DNA from: Candidatus Omnitrophota bacterium
GTDB lineage: Bacteria > Ratteibacteria > UBA8468 > B48-G9 > JAFGKM01
Direction of reading: 5' to 3'
Assembly: GCA_023819365.1 (NCBI GenBank)
Contig: JAMWBP010000004.1
Coordinates: 1 to 14,845 of the forward strand
Length of the DNA stretch: 14,845 nucleotides
Shown here in pieces: positions 1-7,951 of this stretch; position 1 is the stretch's first letter; every line of letters begins with the position of its first letter. A model generated the notes under the pieces. That model worked only from the letters and a program-made list of their open reading frames with translations, was not told the origin of the DNA and did no database searches. The translations under genes and the position numbers were made by a program.

Positions 1-41
1 CTCTACTTGTCATTCTTTAGCCCTTATACTGGTCTTTTATA

Positions 42-1187
42 TTATATCATATCAAGCAGAGGTAGATATATATTAATCGGTAAAAACTGCCTTAATACCC
101 GGCCAGTTTTTATATCAGTAGTACCTTCAGGAAACCAGAAAGAAGAACCGAATAAAAGTCGGACCATATCTATATCTGTAAGGGATATTTCATTTTTCCC
201 TCTACCACTCTCTATTTTTAAAACACTTCCTTTCTTACTTATAATTATCGATTCTTTATTTTTTACAGTAAGAGTTATCTCTTCACTGTCAGGAAATAAA
301 AAGTCCTTTCTTTTTGAAAGAATCTCCATCGTCTCCTTCAAACTGATAATTTTTATCATAAAACAGGGCCTTATATTCCAGGAAGAGGCAAGGGACATAA
401 TATTTTCTGGGATATCCGTAAAATCAGGGAATTTAATGTTAAAAGCAGTAAAACCAAATCTTTCCACAAGATGTTGGAGGATACCCGGTATAAGTTCTGG
501 ATCCCCTCCACATTCAAAGACCTTTTTAGTTCCGTCTTCCCTTATCTCTGTTGCTGAAATTACAAGGAAGGCAAACTTTCTGTCCTGTTCGGTATAGTAA
601 ACGTTGATCCCCTGCCTTCTATATATATCCTCAAATTCACTTTTTGTTCTTTTCTTTCTATATAAAAGACCTTTAGATACCTCCATTATCTTTGCAATAA
701 CTCCCATATCTGTAAAGGCATATCTATAAGAAGGAATTGCCTTTATTCTATGTCTATTTAACCCTCTTGTAGATATTGTTAATTCAATAACCTTTCCAGC
801 ATTTTCATATCCAAAAGTATTATATCTATGTCTATCTCCTCCTAATATAGAAAGTGGGAAGTGTTGCTTTTCCATCTCTTTAAAGGTATGGTGAAGCAAT
901 AAACTCATATACCCCTTTCCCCTGTGAGAGTAAAGTGTTGAGACCGCCCCTATCCCTGCAAGGGTTATATCTACACCACCCTGAACTGTCTTAAGAGGAA
1001 ATATTCTAACAAGAGAAACTATCTTACCTTTCTCTTTTATAACAAAGATATTTTCAAAGTCAGTATTTATTTTCTTCCATACAGAAGGATAGGCAGAAGG
1101 GAAATAGTTAAACCCATGTCCATAAACATCTTCAAGGAACCTCTGGATATCTTCATACTCTGAAGAAAATGCTCTTACAATCTCCAT
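42..1187 (-). CDS. GNAT family N-acetyltransferase, Eis-like architecture
   Basis: Predicted cytoplasmic acetyl-CoA-dependent N-acetyltransferase of 381 aa; the substrate cannot be told from sequence. The N-terminal ~140 residues are a GNAT fold: the acetyl-CoA pyrophosphate loop (motif A) is seen at about residues 80-97, with the R-G-K-G of 'SHRGKGYMSLLL' at 89-92, and a typical late-GNAT 'YNTFGYE' at 122-128. The remaining ~240 residues have no motif I can name. A GNAT domain followed by a long C-terminal part is the layout of the Eis-like 'predicted acetyltransferase' group, in which a second degenerate GNAT domain and an SCP2-like domain follow; that comparison is inference from length. 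The ATG at 1187 has a clear ribosome binding site, AAGGAGAG at 1195-1202, 7 nt upstream. It lies 63 nt downstream of uppP on the same strand and may be cotranscribed with it. The stop is at 42-44. Confidence 0.85.
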   Translation of the reverse strand: MEIVRAFSSEYEDIQRFLEDVYGHGFNYFPSAYPSVWKKINTDFENIFVIKEKGKIVSLVRIFPLKTVQGGVDITLAGIGAVSTLYSHRGKGYMSLLLHHTFKEMEKQHFPLSILGGDRHRYNTFGYENAGKVIELTISTRGLNRHRIKAIPSYRYAFTDMGVIAKIMEVSKGLLYRKKRTKSEFEDIYRRQGINVYYTEQDRKFAFLVISATEIREDGTKKVFECGGDPELIPGILQHLVERFGFTAFNIKFPDFTDIPENIMSLASSWNIRPCFMIKIISLKETMEILSKRKDFLFPDSEEITLTVKNKESIIISKKGSVLKIESGRGKNEISLTDIDMVRLLFGSSFWFPEGTTDIKTGRVLRQFLPINIYLPLLDMI

Positions 1188-1250
1188 CTTTAATCTCTCC
1201 TTATCATCTTAACACAGCAAAGAAAAAAAGAAAAGTCCTCCCATTGCTCA

Positions 1251-2009
1251 TTAAAAATCTATACGAAGGTTTAATAAAACCAGTGAAAGAAAAAGTGTAT
1301 AAAACCCGAAAAGATAGAACCTGCCTCTCATAACAACCTTCTTGAGAAGATAAAGGGCACCAAGTCCTATAAAGAAAGAAACCAAAAAGCCAGTAAGGAG
1401 AAACGGAAAAAGTATTTTGTCAATATCCTTTATATCATATACCACAGCACCTAAAATTGCAGGTACTGCTAAAAGAAAAGAGAATCTGAACGCATCTTCA
1501 TCTTTCACTCCTGTTATCTTTGCAGCAGAGATTGTCGCGCCTGAACGGGAAACACCAGGAATAAGCGCTATCCCCTGAAAAAACCCTATAAATAATGCCC
1601 TTTTTATATCTATCCTGGTTTCTCCTTTCCCATTTGAAAGAAAAAGTAAAATAGTGGTGAATAAAAATGTGTAAGGAAGAAAATTTTGTGCAATGAGTTC
1701 AAGATATTGCCTCAACAAAATCCCTACAATACCTGTAATAACTGTGGCAAAAATAATATAGAGAATAATTTTGAAATTATATGAGTTAAAGTCCCTGTGT
1801 AAAAATACCTTTATCAATTCTGATATATCCTTGTGGGAAAATATAATAATTACAAAAAGAGAAGAAAGATGAAGGAAGATATCAAAAGATACATTACCAG
1901 CAAGTCCAAAAAGATGATGTAAAATTGCAAGATGTCCTGAACTGCTTACGGGTAACCACTCAGCAATACCCTGGACCAATGCAAGAAAAAAAGCATCTTT
2001 TAAAGTCAT
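1251..2009 (-). CDS. uppP: Undecaprenyl-diphosphatase UppP (BacA family)
   Basis: Integral inner-membrane enzyme that dephosphorylates undecaprenyl diphosphate to undecaprenyl phosphate, recycling the lipid carrier for peptidoglycan and other envelope glycans; overexpression of this family gives bacitracin resistance. Both family signatures are present: the (E/Q)xxxE region with Q13 and E17 followed by 'LPVSSSGH' (18-26), and 'PGVSRSGAT' at 151-159 with the essential Arg at 155. The protein is 252 aa, slightly shorter than E. coli BacA (273 aa), and is hydrophobic throughout with about 7-8 membrane segments. The ATG at 2009 gives an N-terminus that aligns naturally with the family, but no Shine-Dalgarno sequence precedes it, only A/T-rich sequence. 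A weak TATAAA at 2025-2030 would give a leader of about 9 nt; no good -35 accompanies it. The gene is separated from the pseudopilin genes by the palindromic repeat at 2125-2240. Confidence 0.95.
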   Translation of the reverse strand: MTLKDAFFLALVQGIAEWLPVSSSGHLAILHHLFGLAGNVSFDIFLHLSSLFVIIIFSHKDISELIKVFLHRDFNSYNFKIILYIIFATVITGIVGILLRQYLELIAQNFLPYTFLFTTILLFLSNGKGETRIDIKRALFIGFFQGIALIPGVSRSGATISAAKITGVKDEDAFRFSFLLAVPAILGAVVYDIKDIDKILFPFLLTGFLVSFFIGLGALYLLKKVVMRGRFYLFGFYTLFLSLVLLNLRIDF

Positions 2010-2124
2010 TTAACAGTTTATTTTTTTATAAAAATTGTAGCGGTGGTGAAGAAGTTGAGAAAGATAGTGAACAATCCATATAGCTGAAAAACTTATGACT
2101 TTGTTCATTGGCTGTATCTCCTCG

Positions 2125-2240
2125 CCCCTCACCCATACCCTCTCCCAACCCCCTCACCCATACCCTCTCCCCAAAGGGGAGAGGACAAAGCCCCCCACCC
2201 TGACCCTCTCCCCGCCGGGGAGAGGATAAAGGTGAGGGGG
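2125..2240. repeat. Composite GC-rich palindromic repeat (REP-like dispersed element)
   Basis: A GC-rich island inside an AT-rich intergenic region. It contains a 22-nt direct repeat (2125-2146 and 2150-2171, core CCCTCACCCATACCCTCTCC). Two perfect 9-bp hairpins, each with a 3-nt loop and the same arm CCTCTCCCC / GGGGAGAGG, lie at 2164-2184 and 2205-2225. An outer pair of perfect 10-bp arms, CCCCTCACC-type at 2149-2158 and its complement at 2231-2240, encloses both hairpins. From general knowledge, the CCCTCACCC...CCCTCTCCC / GGGAGAGGG pattern recurs as a dispersed intergenic palindrome in many unrelated bacteria. There is no U-tract, so it is not a standard intrinsic terminator, but RNA from either strand would fold stably and it could limit read-through from the pseudopilin operon into uppP. 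Confidence 0.85.
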
Positions 2241-2305
2241 AAATTGAATTGATATAATGTTATGTCACGAATCGTGCAATGGGTTACACCGCTAAATCGT
2301 AAAAA
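2241..2305. other. Rest of pseudopilin-uppP intergenic region
   Basis: Together with 2010-2124 this makes up the non-repeat part of the 296-base gap. The only structure I see is a short interrupted palindrome, CACGA-A-TCGTG, at 2266-2276. No ORF with a credible start, no RNA gene and no hairpin plus U-tract terminator was found. The 2010-2124 part holds only the weak TATAAA noted for uppP. Confidence 0.4.
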
Positions 2306-2959
2306 TTATCTGAATTTATAAAGGATATCATCACCCTGAGGTTCTGTATCCCCTGCAGATGTTTCAATCTTTCCATTTGGTCCTGCTGAATAGATAACCA
2401 TTACCTTATCAGTATTATTATAGGCAACAAGATATGTCCGTCCCCAGGGGTCTAAAGGTGTACCGTAAGGAACTCTACCTGTCAAAGGATTTGCCCATCC
2501 GCTTGCATTAACACTTGGGACAGAACCCTTATCTGGCTGGTATGTTGACTTTGCTTGAAATACCTGGTAGGGTCCTGACCAGGGATGCCCCTGGGTAATC
2601 TCTGACTCTGAAGATGTGGTATCCTGTGTCCCATCCCAGAAAACAAAGGTAAAATCTCCGTTTAAAGGTGGGTCTCCTGTAGGAGTATATGGCAATGTTC
2701 CCCTTCCATAGGCATAATTGATATGAGAACTGGCAGCAAGGGATGGGTCTGCCAGGTCAGCCAATCTAACATACACTCCGATGTCAAGTCGCGCCATAGT
2801 CATAATACTTGCCATACCTGCCATCTCTGCCTGTGTCTTATCTACAAGTGCCCTGGCACGCCCTTTTCTTATAGCAGGCATAAGAAGCCCTGCAAGAACC
2901 GCTATAATCACCATTACCACGAGCAACTCTATCAAAGTAAACCCTTTTTTTCTTTTCAT
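2306..2959 (-). CDS. GspG-like type II secretion pseudopilin
   Basis: A 217-aa prepilin-like protein, predicted to be processed by a prepilin peptidase at the membrane and assembled into a pseudopilus or pilus. The leader MKRKKG is followed by F7-T-L-I-E11, so cleavage falls between G6 and F7 and the conserved Glu is residue 5 of the mature protein. A hydrophobic helix runs to about residue 30. The C-terminus has the major-pseudopilin signature: 'DPWG' at 170-173, then a Tyr/Val strand, 'SAGPNGKIET' and an Asp-rich 'GDTEPQGDDI' (203-212). In GspG proteins this region carries the Ca-binding loop. It is longer than a classical GspG (~140 aa), the extra sequence being a middle insert around 65-165 rich in G, P, S and T. 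The ATG at 2959 has GGAGG at 2964-2968, inside the 15-nt gap after the preceding pseudopilin gene. It is the last gene of the unit. Confidence 0.88.
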   Translation of the reverse strand: MKRKKGFTLIELLVVMVIIAVLAGLLMPAIRKGRARALVDKTQAEMAGMASIMTMARLDIGVYVRLADLADPSLAASSHINYAYGRGTLPYTPTGDPPLNGDFTFVFWDGTQDTTSSESEITQGHPWSGPYQVFQAKSTYQPDKGSVPSVNASGWANPLTGRVPYGTPLDPWGRTYLVAYNNTDKVMVIYSAGPNGKIETSAGDTEPQGDDILYKFR

Positions 2960-2974
2960 TTTTCCTCCATTATA

Positions 2975-3754
2975 TTACTCTCCCCATGCTGTTAACTCGG
3001 CATCATCGTCTATAACCACTGAATATCCATTAGGTCTTGCTGCAACATTTCCCATATGTGGAGACCCAGGATCTGATGGTGGAGGAGGGATGGGGGGGGG
3101 TGGAATGAGATCTTTTGAAAAGTCAATGTCATTTATATTCACCCAGTTTACACTACCATCAAGATATAAGGTATTAATCCCTCCATTATGATTTCCTGTT
3201 AAAGGGTCACAACCATTAAGATTAGGATAACCTGATATATTCCCTGGATAATAAATCCCTCTATCACTTATCATTGGCACTGGTTTTGATGATTTATTAC
3301 TTGTTGTAAGTCCAAACACAAAGGCATAAGAGGCATACCAGTCATTCCTCCACTCTCTCCAGTTACCATCTACAGGTGGAGCAGTATGATACTCACCTAT
3401 TACTCCATCAGGTCTTGGTAATCCTCTAGCAGCAGAACTTGGACACCAGAAGACCTGGTTGGAGTTGATATAGTAAGGGTAGATTGTCTTTGTTCCACCA
3501 AAAAGAGCGAATTGGTCAACAGGAAACCTCTCAAACCAGTCATCTGCGTACATCTCATAAGCCATAGCAAATTGCCTTAGATTATTTACACAGGTAGTCC
3601 TTCTTGCCCTTTCTCTTGCCTGAGAAAGTGCAGGTAGCAACATTGCTGCAAGCACTGCCATTATTGCTATTACCACAAGTAGTTCTATCAAAGTGAACCC
3701 TGATTTTTTCTCCGCCACAAAGCGTTGGCGGATGCTTCGTTTCACTTTGCACAT
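2975..3754 (-). CDS. H-X9-DG type prepilin-like protein (DUF1559-like)
   Basis: A 259-aa pseudopilin of the kind multiplied in PVC and related bacteria. A positively charged 19-residue leader ends at G19, followed by F20-T-L-I-E24 and a hydrophobic helix to about residue 41. After it comes the group-typical '[19 protein letters not shown]' (55-73), a second Cys at 104, and the H-X9-DG motif with H189 and D199-G200. A ~60-residue tail follows, containing a proline block PPPPIPPPP (218-226) and an acidic end. The three codons for P219-P221 form an uninterrupted C9 tract (G9 at 3092-3100 on the + strand), so gain or loss of one base would replace the last ~38 residues. The ATG at 3754 is preceded by AAGGAGG in the 17-nt gap after gspF. 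Function beyond being a secreted or surface fibre subunit is unknown. Confidence 0.88.
   Translation of the reverse strand: MCKVKRSIRQRFVAEKKSGFTLIELLVVIAIMAVLAAMLLPALSQARERARRTTCVNNLRQFAMAYEMYADDWFERFPVDQFALFGGTKTIYPYYINSNQVFWCPSSAARGLPRPDGVIGEYHTAPPVDGNWREWRNDWYASYAFVFGLTTSNKSSKPVPMISDRGIYYPGNISGYPNLNGCDPLTGNHNGGINTLYLDGSVNWVNINDIDFSKDLIPPPPIPPPPSDPGSPHMGNVAARPNGYSVVIDDDAELTAWGE
3092..3100. repeat. Homopolymeric G9/C9 tract inside pseudopilin gene
   Basis: Nine consecutive G on the + strand (C9 on the coding strand) encode P219-P221 of the H-X9-DG pseudopilin. The neighbouring codons use a mixture of CCA and CCT for proline, so three CCC codons in a row are not required by the protein. Tracts of this length are prone to replication slippage and also to sequencing or assembly error. 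Confidence 0.9.
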
Positions 3755-3771
3755 TTTCTTTCCCTCCTTTT

Positions 3772-5073
3772 TTAACCACCGCCGGTAAGCCCCATAGCAA
3801 GTTTTATCAATGGTAAAAACAGAGATATAACAATAAAACCGACCACTCCCCCCATAAATACAATAAGTATTGGCTCAAGCATAGATGTCATAGCAGCAAC
3901 AGCAGCATCTACTTCTGCCTCATATGCTTCTGCTATCTTTTCAAGCATAGCATCCATCGCACCTGTTTCCTCTCCAACAGCCACCATATTCGTTACCATC
4001 GCAGGGAATACCTTTGACCTTAACATCGGACCTGCGATACCTTCTCCTTCCCTTACCCTATTTCTTATTTCATTTATCCCCTTTGAAATTACATCATTCC
4101 CTGTGGTATCCCTTACTATCTGAAGTGCCTGTAATATTGGAACACCGCTTGTAATGAGTGTGGCAAAAGTCCGTGCAAACCTTGCCACTATTGTCTTTGA
4201 AACAACAGGACCGAATACAGGCATCCTCAATTTAGCCATATCCATATAATACTTTGTAAATTTAACTCTGTTCATTACCTTAAATAAGATAACCATTGCC
4301 ACTGCAAATATAATAATGAGATAAAACCTCTGTGTGAATAACTTTGAAATTTTCATCAATAAAACGGTTGGAGCAGGAAGTTCACCCGCTTCCATATCCT
4401 CAAATATCTGGATAAATGTAGGCACTATTTTTAACATCAGAAATGTAAGAATACCTGACGCGACAACCACTATGACCATTGGATATGCCATCGCTGACTT
4501 TATTTTCCCTCTTAGTTTTGCCTCCTTTTCCATAAATTCTGCCAGCCGGTTCAAAACTGCCTCAAGTGCTCCTCCTGCCTCACCTGCTCTTACCATTGCT
4601 ACATATATATTTGGAAAACTCCTTGGATGTTTAGAAAGTGCCTCTGAAAATAGCGCTCCACTTTCTATATCCTCAGCCACCCTGGCAAGAATTGTATTGG
4701 GAGCGCCCTTTCTCTGTTCACGAAGAACTCTCAATGCCCTTAATAAAGGTAGTCCTGAACCAATAAGTGTTGCTAACTGTCTTGTGATTATCATCAGTTC
4801 CTTAGGTTTTATCTTCTGGGGACCGAAAGAAAGGGATATTGACATACCTTTCCCTTTTGCAGATTTTTTTGCAACCGTAGGTTTTGTAGTAGTGGTCTGC
4901 CTACCTGTCTCTCTCTTTCCTGCTGCTTTAACTTCTTTTGTAGGAGATATGCTTGTCACAAAATATCCCATCCCTTTAAGTTTTGTTATTGCTTCCTGAA
5001 CTTGTCCTGCTTCTATTGTCCCATTTATCGGATGTCCACCTGCATCCATTCCACTATACTGGTACTGAGGCAT
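3772..5073 (-). CDS. gspF: Type II secretion / type IV pilus platform protein GspF/PilC
   Basis: Polytopic inner-membrane protein that links the cytoplasmic assembly ATPases to the growing (pseudo)pilus. It is 433 aa, slightly longer than typical GspF (~400). The N-terminal part is the usual '[19 protein letters not shown]' segment (residues 4-22), then a Lys/Thr-rich linker (47-75). Two T2SF repeats follow, at about 93-218 and 296-418; each carries the helix containing 'L(A/I)TLI(G/T)SG(L/V)P(L/I)L' (100-111 and 304-314) and the 'V..GE.(A/T)G.(L/M)' element (161-170 and 365-373). Membrane segments are predicted at about 198-218, 250-268 and 400-424. The ATG at 5073 has AAGGAG at 5079-5084 with a 5-nt spacer, in the 18-nt gap after the second PilB-type ATPase gene. 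It is the only platform protein in the unit, so all three ATPases presumably act on it. Confidence 0.95.
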   Translation of the reverse strand: MPQYQYSGMDAGGHPINGTIEAGQVQEAITKLKGMGYFVTSISPTKEVKAAGKRETGRQTTTTKPTVAKKSAKGKGMSISLSFGPQKIKPKELMIITRQLATLIGSGLPLLRALRVLREQRKGAPNTILARVAEDIESGALFSEALSKHPRSFPNIYVAMVRAGEAGGALEAVLNRLAEFMEKEAKLRGKIKSAMAYPMVIVVVASGILTFLMLKIVPTFIQIFEDMEAGELPAPTVLLMKISKLFTQRFYLIIIFAVAMVILFKVMNRVKFTKYYMDMAKLRMPVFGPVVSKTIVARFARTFATLITSGVPILQALQIVRDTTGNDVISKGINEIRNRVREGEGIAGPMLRSKVFPAMVTNMVAVGEETGAMDAMLEKIAEAYEAEVDAAVAAMTSMLEPILIVFMGGVVGFIVISLFLPLIKLAMGLTGGG

Positions 5074-5091
5074 ACAATCTCCTTTTATATA

Positions 5092-6810
5092 TCAATAACC
5101 GTGTATCTCTTTTATAATCTCTTCTACAGATGTTATACCTTCGTTTATCTTTTCAAGTCCATCATCAAGGAGTGTTTTCATTCCGCACTCTTCAATGGCA
5201 ACCTTCCTTATCTCTCCTAACGGGCGCCTTTCAATTATAGCCCTCCAGAATGGCTCTGTTGGCACAAGTATCTCAAATAGCGCTGTTCGGCCTTTATAAC
5301 CACCCCTGCAGAAAGAGCACCCTATAGGTTTGAAAAACTTCATACTGGATGCCTTTTCTTCGGACAGATGTAATTCAAGGAGTTCTGTCTTAGAAGGTAT
5401 GTATTCCTCTTTACATCTCGGACATAAAACCCTCACCAGTCGCTGTGCAATAACCCCTTCTATTGTAGAGGCAAGAAGGAATGGTTCTACCTGCATATCT
5501 ATAAGGCGCATTATAGTACTGGGAGCATCATTTGTATGCAATGTACTTAAAACAATATGTCCTGTAAGTGATGACTGTATCGCCATCTGTGCGGTTTCAA
5601 AATCCCTGACCTCTCCAACAAGAATGATATCAGGGTCCTGCCTTAATATACTTCTCAAGCATCTGCCAAATGTAAGTCCTATCCTCTCTTTTATAGGCAC
5701 CTGAATTGCTCCTTCAAGCATATACTCCACAGGGTCTTCAGTAGTTATCACCTTTACATCAGGGGTATTGAGTTTCCTCAAAATCGCATATAATGTTGTT
5801 GTCTTTCCACAACCTGTAGGTCCTGTTGCAAGTATTATTCCGTTGGGCTTGGTTATAATATTTTCTATCTTTTCCATATTTGTAGGGCTTAATCCAAGAT
5901 TTTCCAATTCAAATATTGTTTTTGCTCTGTCCAGAACCCTTACAGCGAGGCATTCTCCAAAGACAGTAGGCACAGTATTAATTCTAAGGTCCACTGCTCT
6001 ACCCATAATTGAAAGTTCTATCCTTCCATCCTGTGGTAATCTACGTTCAGCGATATCCATGCCTGCCATAATTTTAAATCTGCAAAATAATGCAAAGGCA
6101 AGTCCTTTTGGGGGATGGACAAGGTCATAAAGTACACCATCAACCCTGTATCTAACCCGGAAGTCATCCTCAAATGGTTCCAGATGGAGGTCTGAGGCAT
6201 TATCCCGTACTGTTTGAAGAAGTATCAGGTCGAAAAGTTTAACTACAGGAGGAAGTGATGCAATCTCTTCAAGTGATGTTATGGTAGCATATTCTCCCTG
6301 GCTTGCAATTGACTCTAATTCCTCCATCTCTTCAATATCCTTTGCAAGCCATTTTATAAGGTCATCTGTGGTCTCTATTTCTTTTCCATAATGGACCTCT
6401 ATTGCTTCCTTTATATCATTTTCATCGGCAAGAACCATCTTTGTTTTATAACCAAGGATAAATGATATGTCATCCTGGATATTTAAACTCAGTGTGTCTC
6501 CAACAGCAAGTGTTAAAACATCCCTTTCTAATTTTACAGGAATAACATTATATGTTTTGGCAAGTGCTGAAGGGAACGCCTCAATACTCCTTCTGTCTAT
6601 TGGGGTGTTCTTGAGGTCTATCATCTCCACACCTGCCTGTATACTCAGGGCCCTCTTAAGGTCTCTCTCCTCAACATATCCAAGGTCTACAAGAATTCTC
6701 CCTAAAAAGTGGCCTGTCTTTCTCTGGACCTCAAGTGCCTCTTTCAGTTCCTCTTCTGTAATAAGTCCCTCCTCTAACAGCATCTGCCCTAAAAGTTTTT
6801 TCTCAGCCAT
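5092..6810 (-). CDS. PilB/GspE-type assembly ATPase (second copy)
   Basis: Hexameric cytoplasmic ATPase predicted to power (pseudo)pilus extension. With the chosen start it is 572 aa. An N-terminal MshEN/GspE-N region (about 1-145, starting 'LLGQMLLEEGLITEEEL') precedes the N2 domain ('ASDLHLEPFEDDFRVRYRVDG', about 205-225) and the RecA-like core. The core has Walker A 'GPTGCGKTT' at 330-338, with Cys where Ser is usual, the Asp box 'TTEDPVEY' (356-363), Walker B 'IILVGEVRD' (395-403) and the His box 'LTGHIVLSTLHTND' (415-428). Zinc-type cysteines C463/C466 and C498/C501 are present. I prefer ATG at 6810: GGAAGG lies 8 nt upstream, and the ATGGCTGA overlap with the pilT stop suggests translational coupling. 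A GTG at 6819 in frame is the alternative, adding three residues. The gene is followed by gspF after 18 nt. Confidence 0.93.
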   Translation of the reverse strand: MAEKKLLGQMLLEEGLITEEELKEALEVQRKTGHFLGRILVDLGYVEERDLKRALSIQAGVEMIDLKNTPIDRRSIEAFPSALAKTYNVIPVKLERDVLTLAVGDTLSLNIQDDISFILGYKTKMVLADENDIKEAIEVHYGKEIETTDDLIKWLAKDIEEMEELESIASQGEYATITSLEEIASLPPVVKLFDLILLQTVRDNASDLHLEPFEDDFRVRYRVDGVLYDLVHPPKGLAFALFCRFKIMAGMDIAERRLPQDGRIELSIMGRAVDLRINTVPTVFGECLAVRVLDRAKTIFELENLGLSPTNMEKIENIITKPNGIILATGPTGCGKTTTLYAILRKLNTPDVKVITTEDPVEYMLEGAIQVPIKERIGLTFGRCLRSILRQDPDIILVGEVRDFETAQMAIQSSLTGHIVLSTLHTNDAPSTIMRLIDMQVEPFLLASTIEGVIAQRLVRVLCPRCKEEYIPSKTELLELHLSEEKASSMKFFKPIGCSFCRGGYKGRTALFEILVPTEPFWRAIIERRPLGEIRKVAIEECGMKTLLDDGLEKINEGITSVEEIIKEIHGY

Positions 6811-7951
6811 TCCTATCACCTTCCATCATTTTCATATCTCCCACTCCTTCTGCTTCTAAATCCACCATTGTCTTATCTATAAGCCCTTCCGCAGCCAGTT
6901 CTGCCTTTACGGACTTCGGGTCATAGGAGTAAGTAAGCACATCCTCAAGGTTTATCTTACCTTCCCTGAAAAGCCGCATTAAGAAGGAATCCATCGTTAC
7001 CATCCCCAACTTACCGCCTGTCTGGATCTCAGAAACGATCCTGTATGTCTTTCTTTCACGGATAAGGTTCTGTATAGAATTTGTAGCAATCATCAGCTCA
7101 AAAGCAGCAACCCTTCCTGGCTTATCAACCCGTTTAAGAAGAATCTGTGAAATTATAGCAAGTATTGAGACAGACAACATAACCCTTATCTGCTCCTGTT
7201 GTGCAACAGGGAAGACATTAACAATTCTATCCACTGTCCTTGCTGCACCTGTGGTATGGAGTGTTGCAAATACAATGTGCCCTGTTTCTGCAGCAGTAAT
7301 CGCCGCTTCTATCGTTGCAAGGTCCCGCATCTCACCAACAAGGAAGACATCAGGGTCCTGTCTCAACCCCCTTCTTAACGCCTCTTCAAATGTTGGTACA
7401 TCAACTCCTAATTCTCTCTGGGTTACAATAGACCTTTTGTGAGAGTGATAATATTCTATCGGGTCTTCTATAGTAATAATATGCCTATCAAGGTTTTCGT
7501 TTATCCAGTCAATCATTGAGGCAAGAGTTGTGGTTTTACCAGAACCAGTAGGACCCACAACAAGAATAAGTCCTCTTGGCCTTGTCAGAAGATATCTCAT
7601 AGTTCTTTCATCCAGACCTATTTGCTCAAATGTCAGAAATTTATAAGGTATCAACCTCAAGCACATTGCAATATTTCCCCTTTCCTTAAAGACGCTTACC
7701 CTGAACCTTGCAAGGTCCTTGAAGGCAAAACCGAAGTCAGTACTACCTATCTTCTGAAGTTCTTCCTGATGTTCCCTTGAAGTTATTGCCTTCATATAAT
7801 TTGTAGTATCATCAGGTGTAAGTGGCTCATTCCCTATTTTTGTAAGCCCCCCGTGTAATCTGAGCATAGGAGGAAGCCCTACATTGATATGCAGGTCTGC
7901 TGCATTTTCTTTTACCTGCAATTCAAGAAGTTCTTCAATTCTTTTAGGCAC
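6803..7951 (-). CDS. pilT: PilT-type twitching / pilus retraction ATPase
   Basis: Cytoplasmic hexameric ATPase that depolymerises type IV pili. At 382 aa it is of normal PilT length (~345-380) and lacks the MshEN domain. The N-terminal PAS-like domain has 'ADLHINVGLPPMLRLHG' (18-34). Walker A is 'GPTGSGKTT' (133-141), the Asp box 'TIEDPIEYYHSHKRS' (160-174) includes the PilT-specific HSHKRS, Walker B is 'VFLVGEMRD' (202-210), and the His box 'AETGHIVFATLHTTGA' (221-236) is typical. The retraction-associated AIRNLIRE motif is seen as 'SIQNLIRE' (292-299). The start codon is GTG at 7949-7951, with AGGAGAG a few bases upstream. Its first eight bases GTGCCTAA overlap the end of the upstream ATPase gene, and its own end overlaps the next ATPase gene by 8 nt. 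A pilT embedded in the operon argues for a dynamic pilus and against a secretion-only machine. Confidence 0.95.
   Translation of the reverse strand: MPKRIEELLELQVKENAADLHINVGLPPMLRLHGGLTKIGNEPLTPDDTTNYMKAITSREHQEELQKIGSTDFGFAFKDLARFRVSVFKERGNIAMCLRLIPYKFLTFEQIGLDERTMRYLLTRPRGLILVVGPTGSGKTTTLASMIDWINENLDRHIITIEDPIEYYHSHKRSIVTQRELGVDVPTFEEALRRGLRQDPDVFLVGEMRDLATIEAAITAAETGHIVFATLHTTGAARTVDRIVNVFPVAQQEQIRVMLSVSILAIISQILLKRVDKPGRVAAFELMIATNSIQNLIRERKTYRIVSEIQTGGKLGMVTMDSFLMRLFREGKINLEDVLTYSYDPKSVKAELAAEGLIDKTMVDLEAEGVGDMKMMEGDRNG

Noticed and set aside
7..597. 196-aa open frame on the + strand opposite the acetyltransferase
   Set aside because: Antisense of a GNAT gene with clear motif A and SD; composition rich in S, F and I, no domain.
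2164..2225. The two GC-rich hairpins as intrinsic terminators
   Set aside because: Stems are strong but neither strand has a U-tract directly after them; described as a repeat instead, possibly attenuating read-through.
2253..2258. TATAAT on the + strand downstream of the GC-rich repeat
   Set aside because: No acceptable -35 and no rightward gene; the next coding sequence is on the opposite strand.
2266..2276. CACGA-A-TCGTG interrupted palindrome as an operator or attachment site
   Set aside because: Only 5-bp arms, located in a downstream region with no adjacent promoter; expected by chance at this length.
3582..3800. 72-aa ORF on the minus strand overlapping the start of the H-X9-DG pseudopilin gene
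   Set aside because: Overlaps a pseudopilin with complete leader, helix and motif in another frame; no SD or domain of its own.
4334..4999. 221-aa open frame on the + strand opposite gspF
   Set aside because: Antisense shadow of a well-supported gene; no SD, no recognisable domain, low-complexity Ser/Ala/Ile composition typical of reversed coding sequence.
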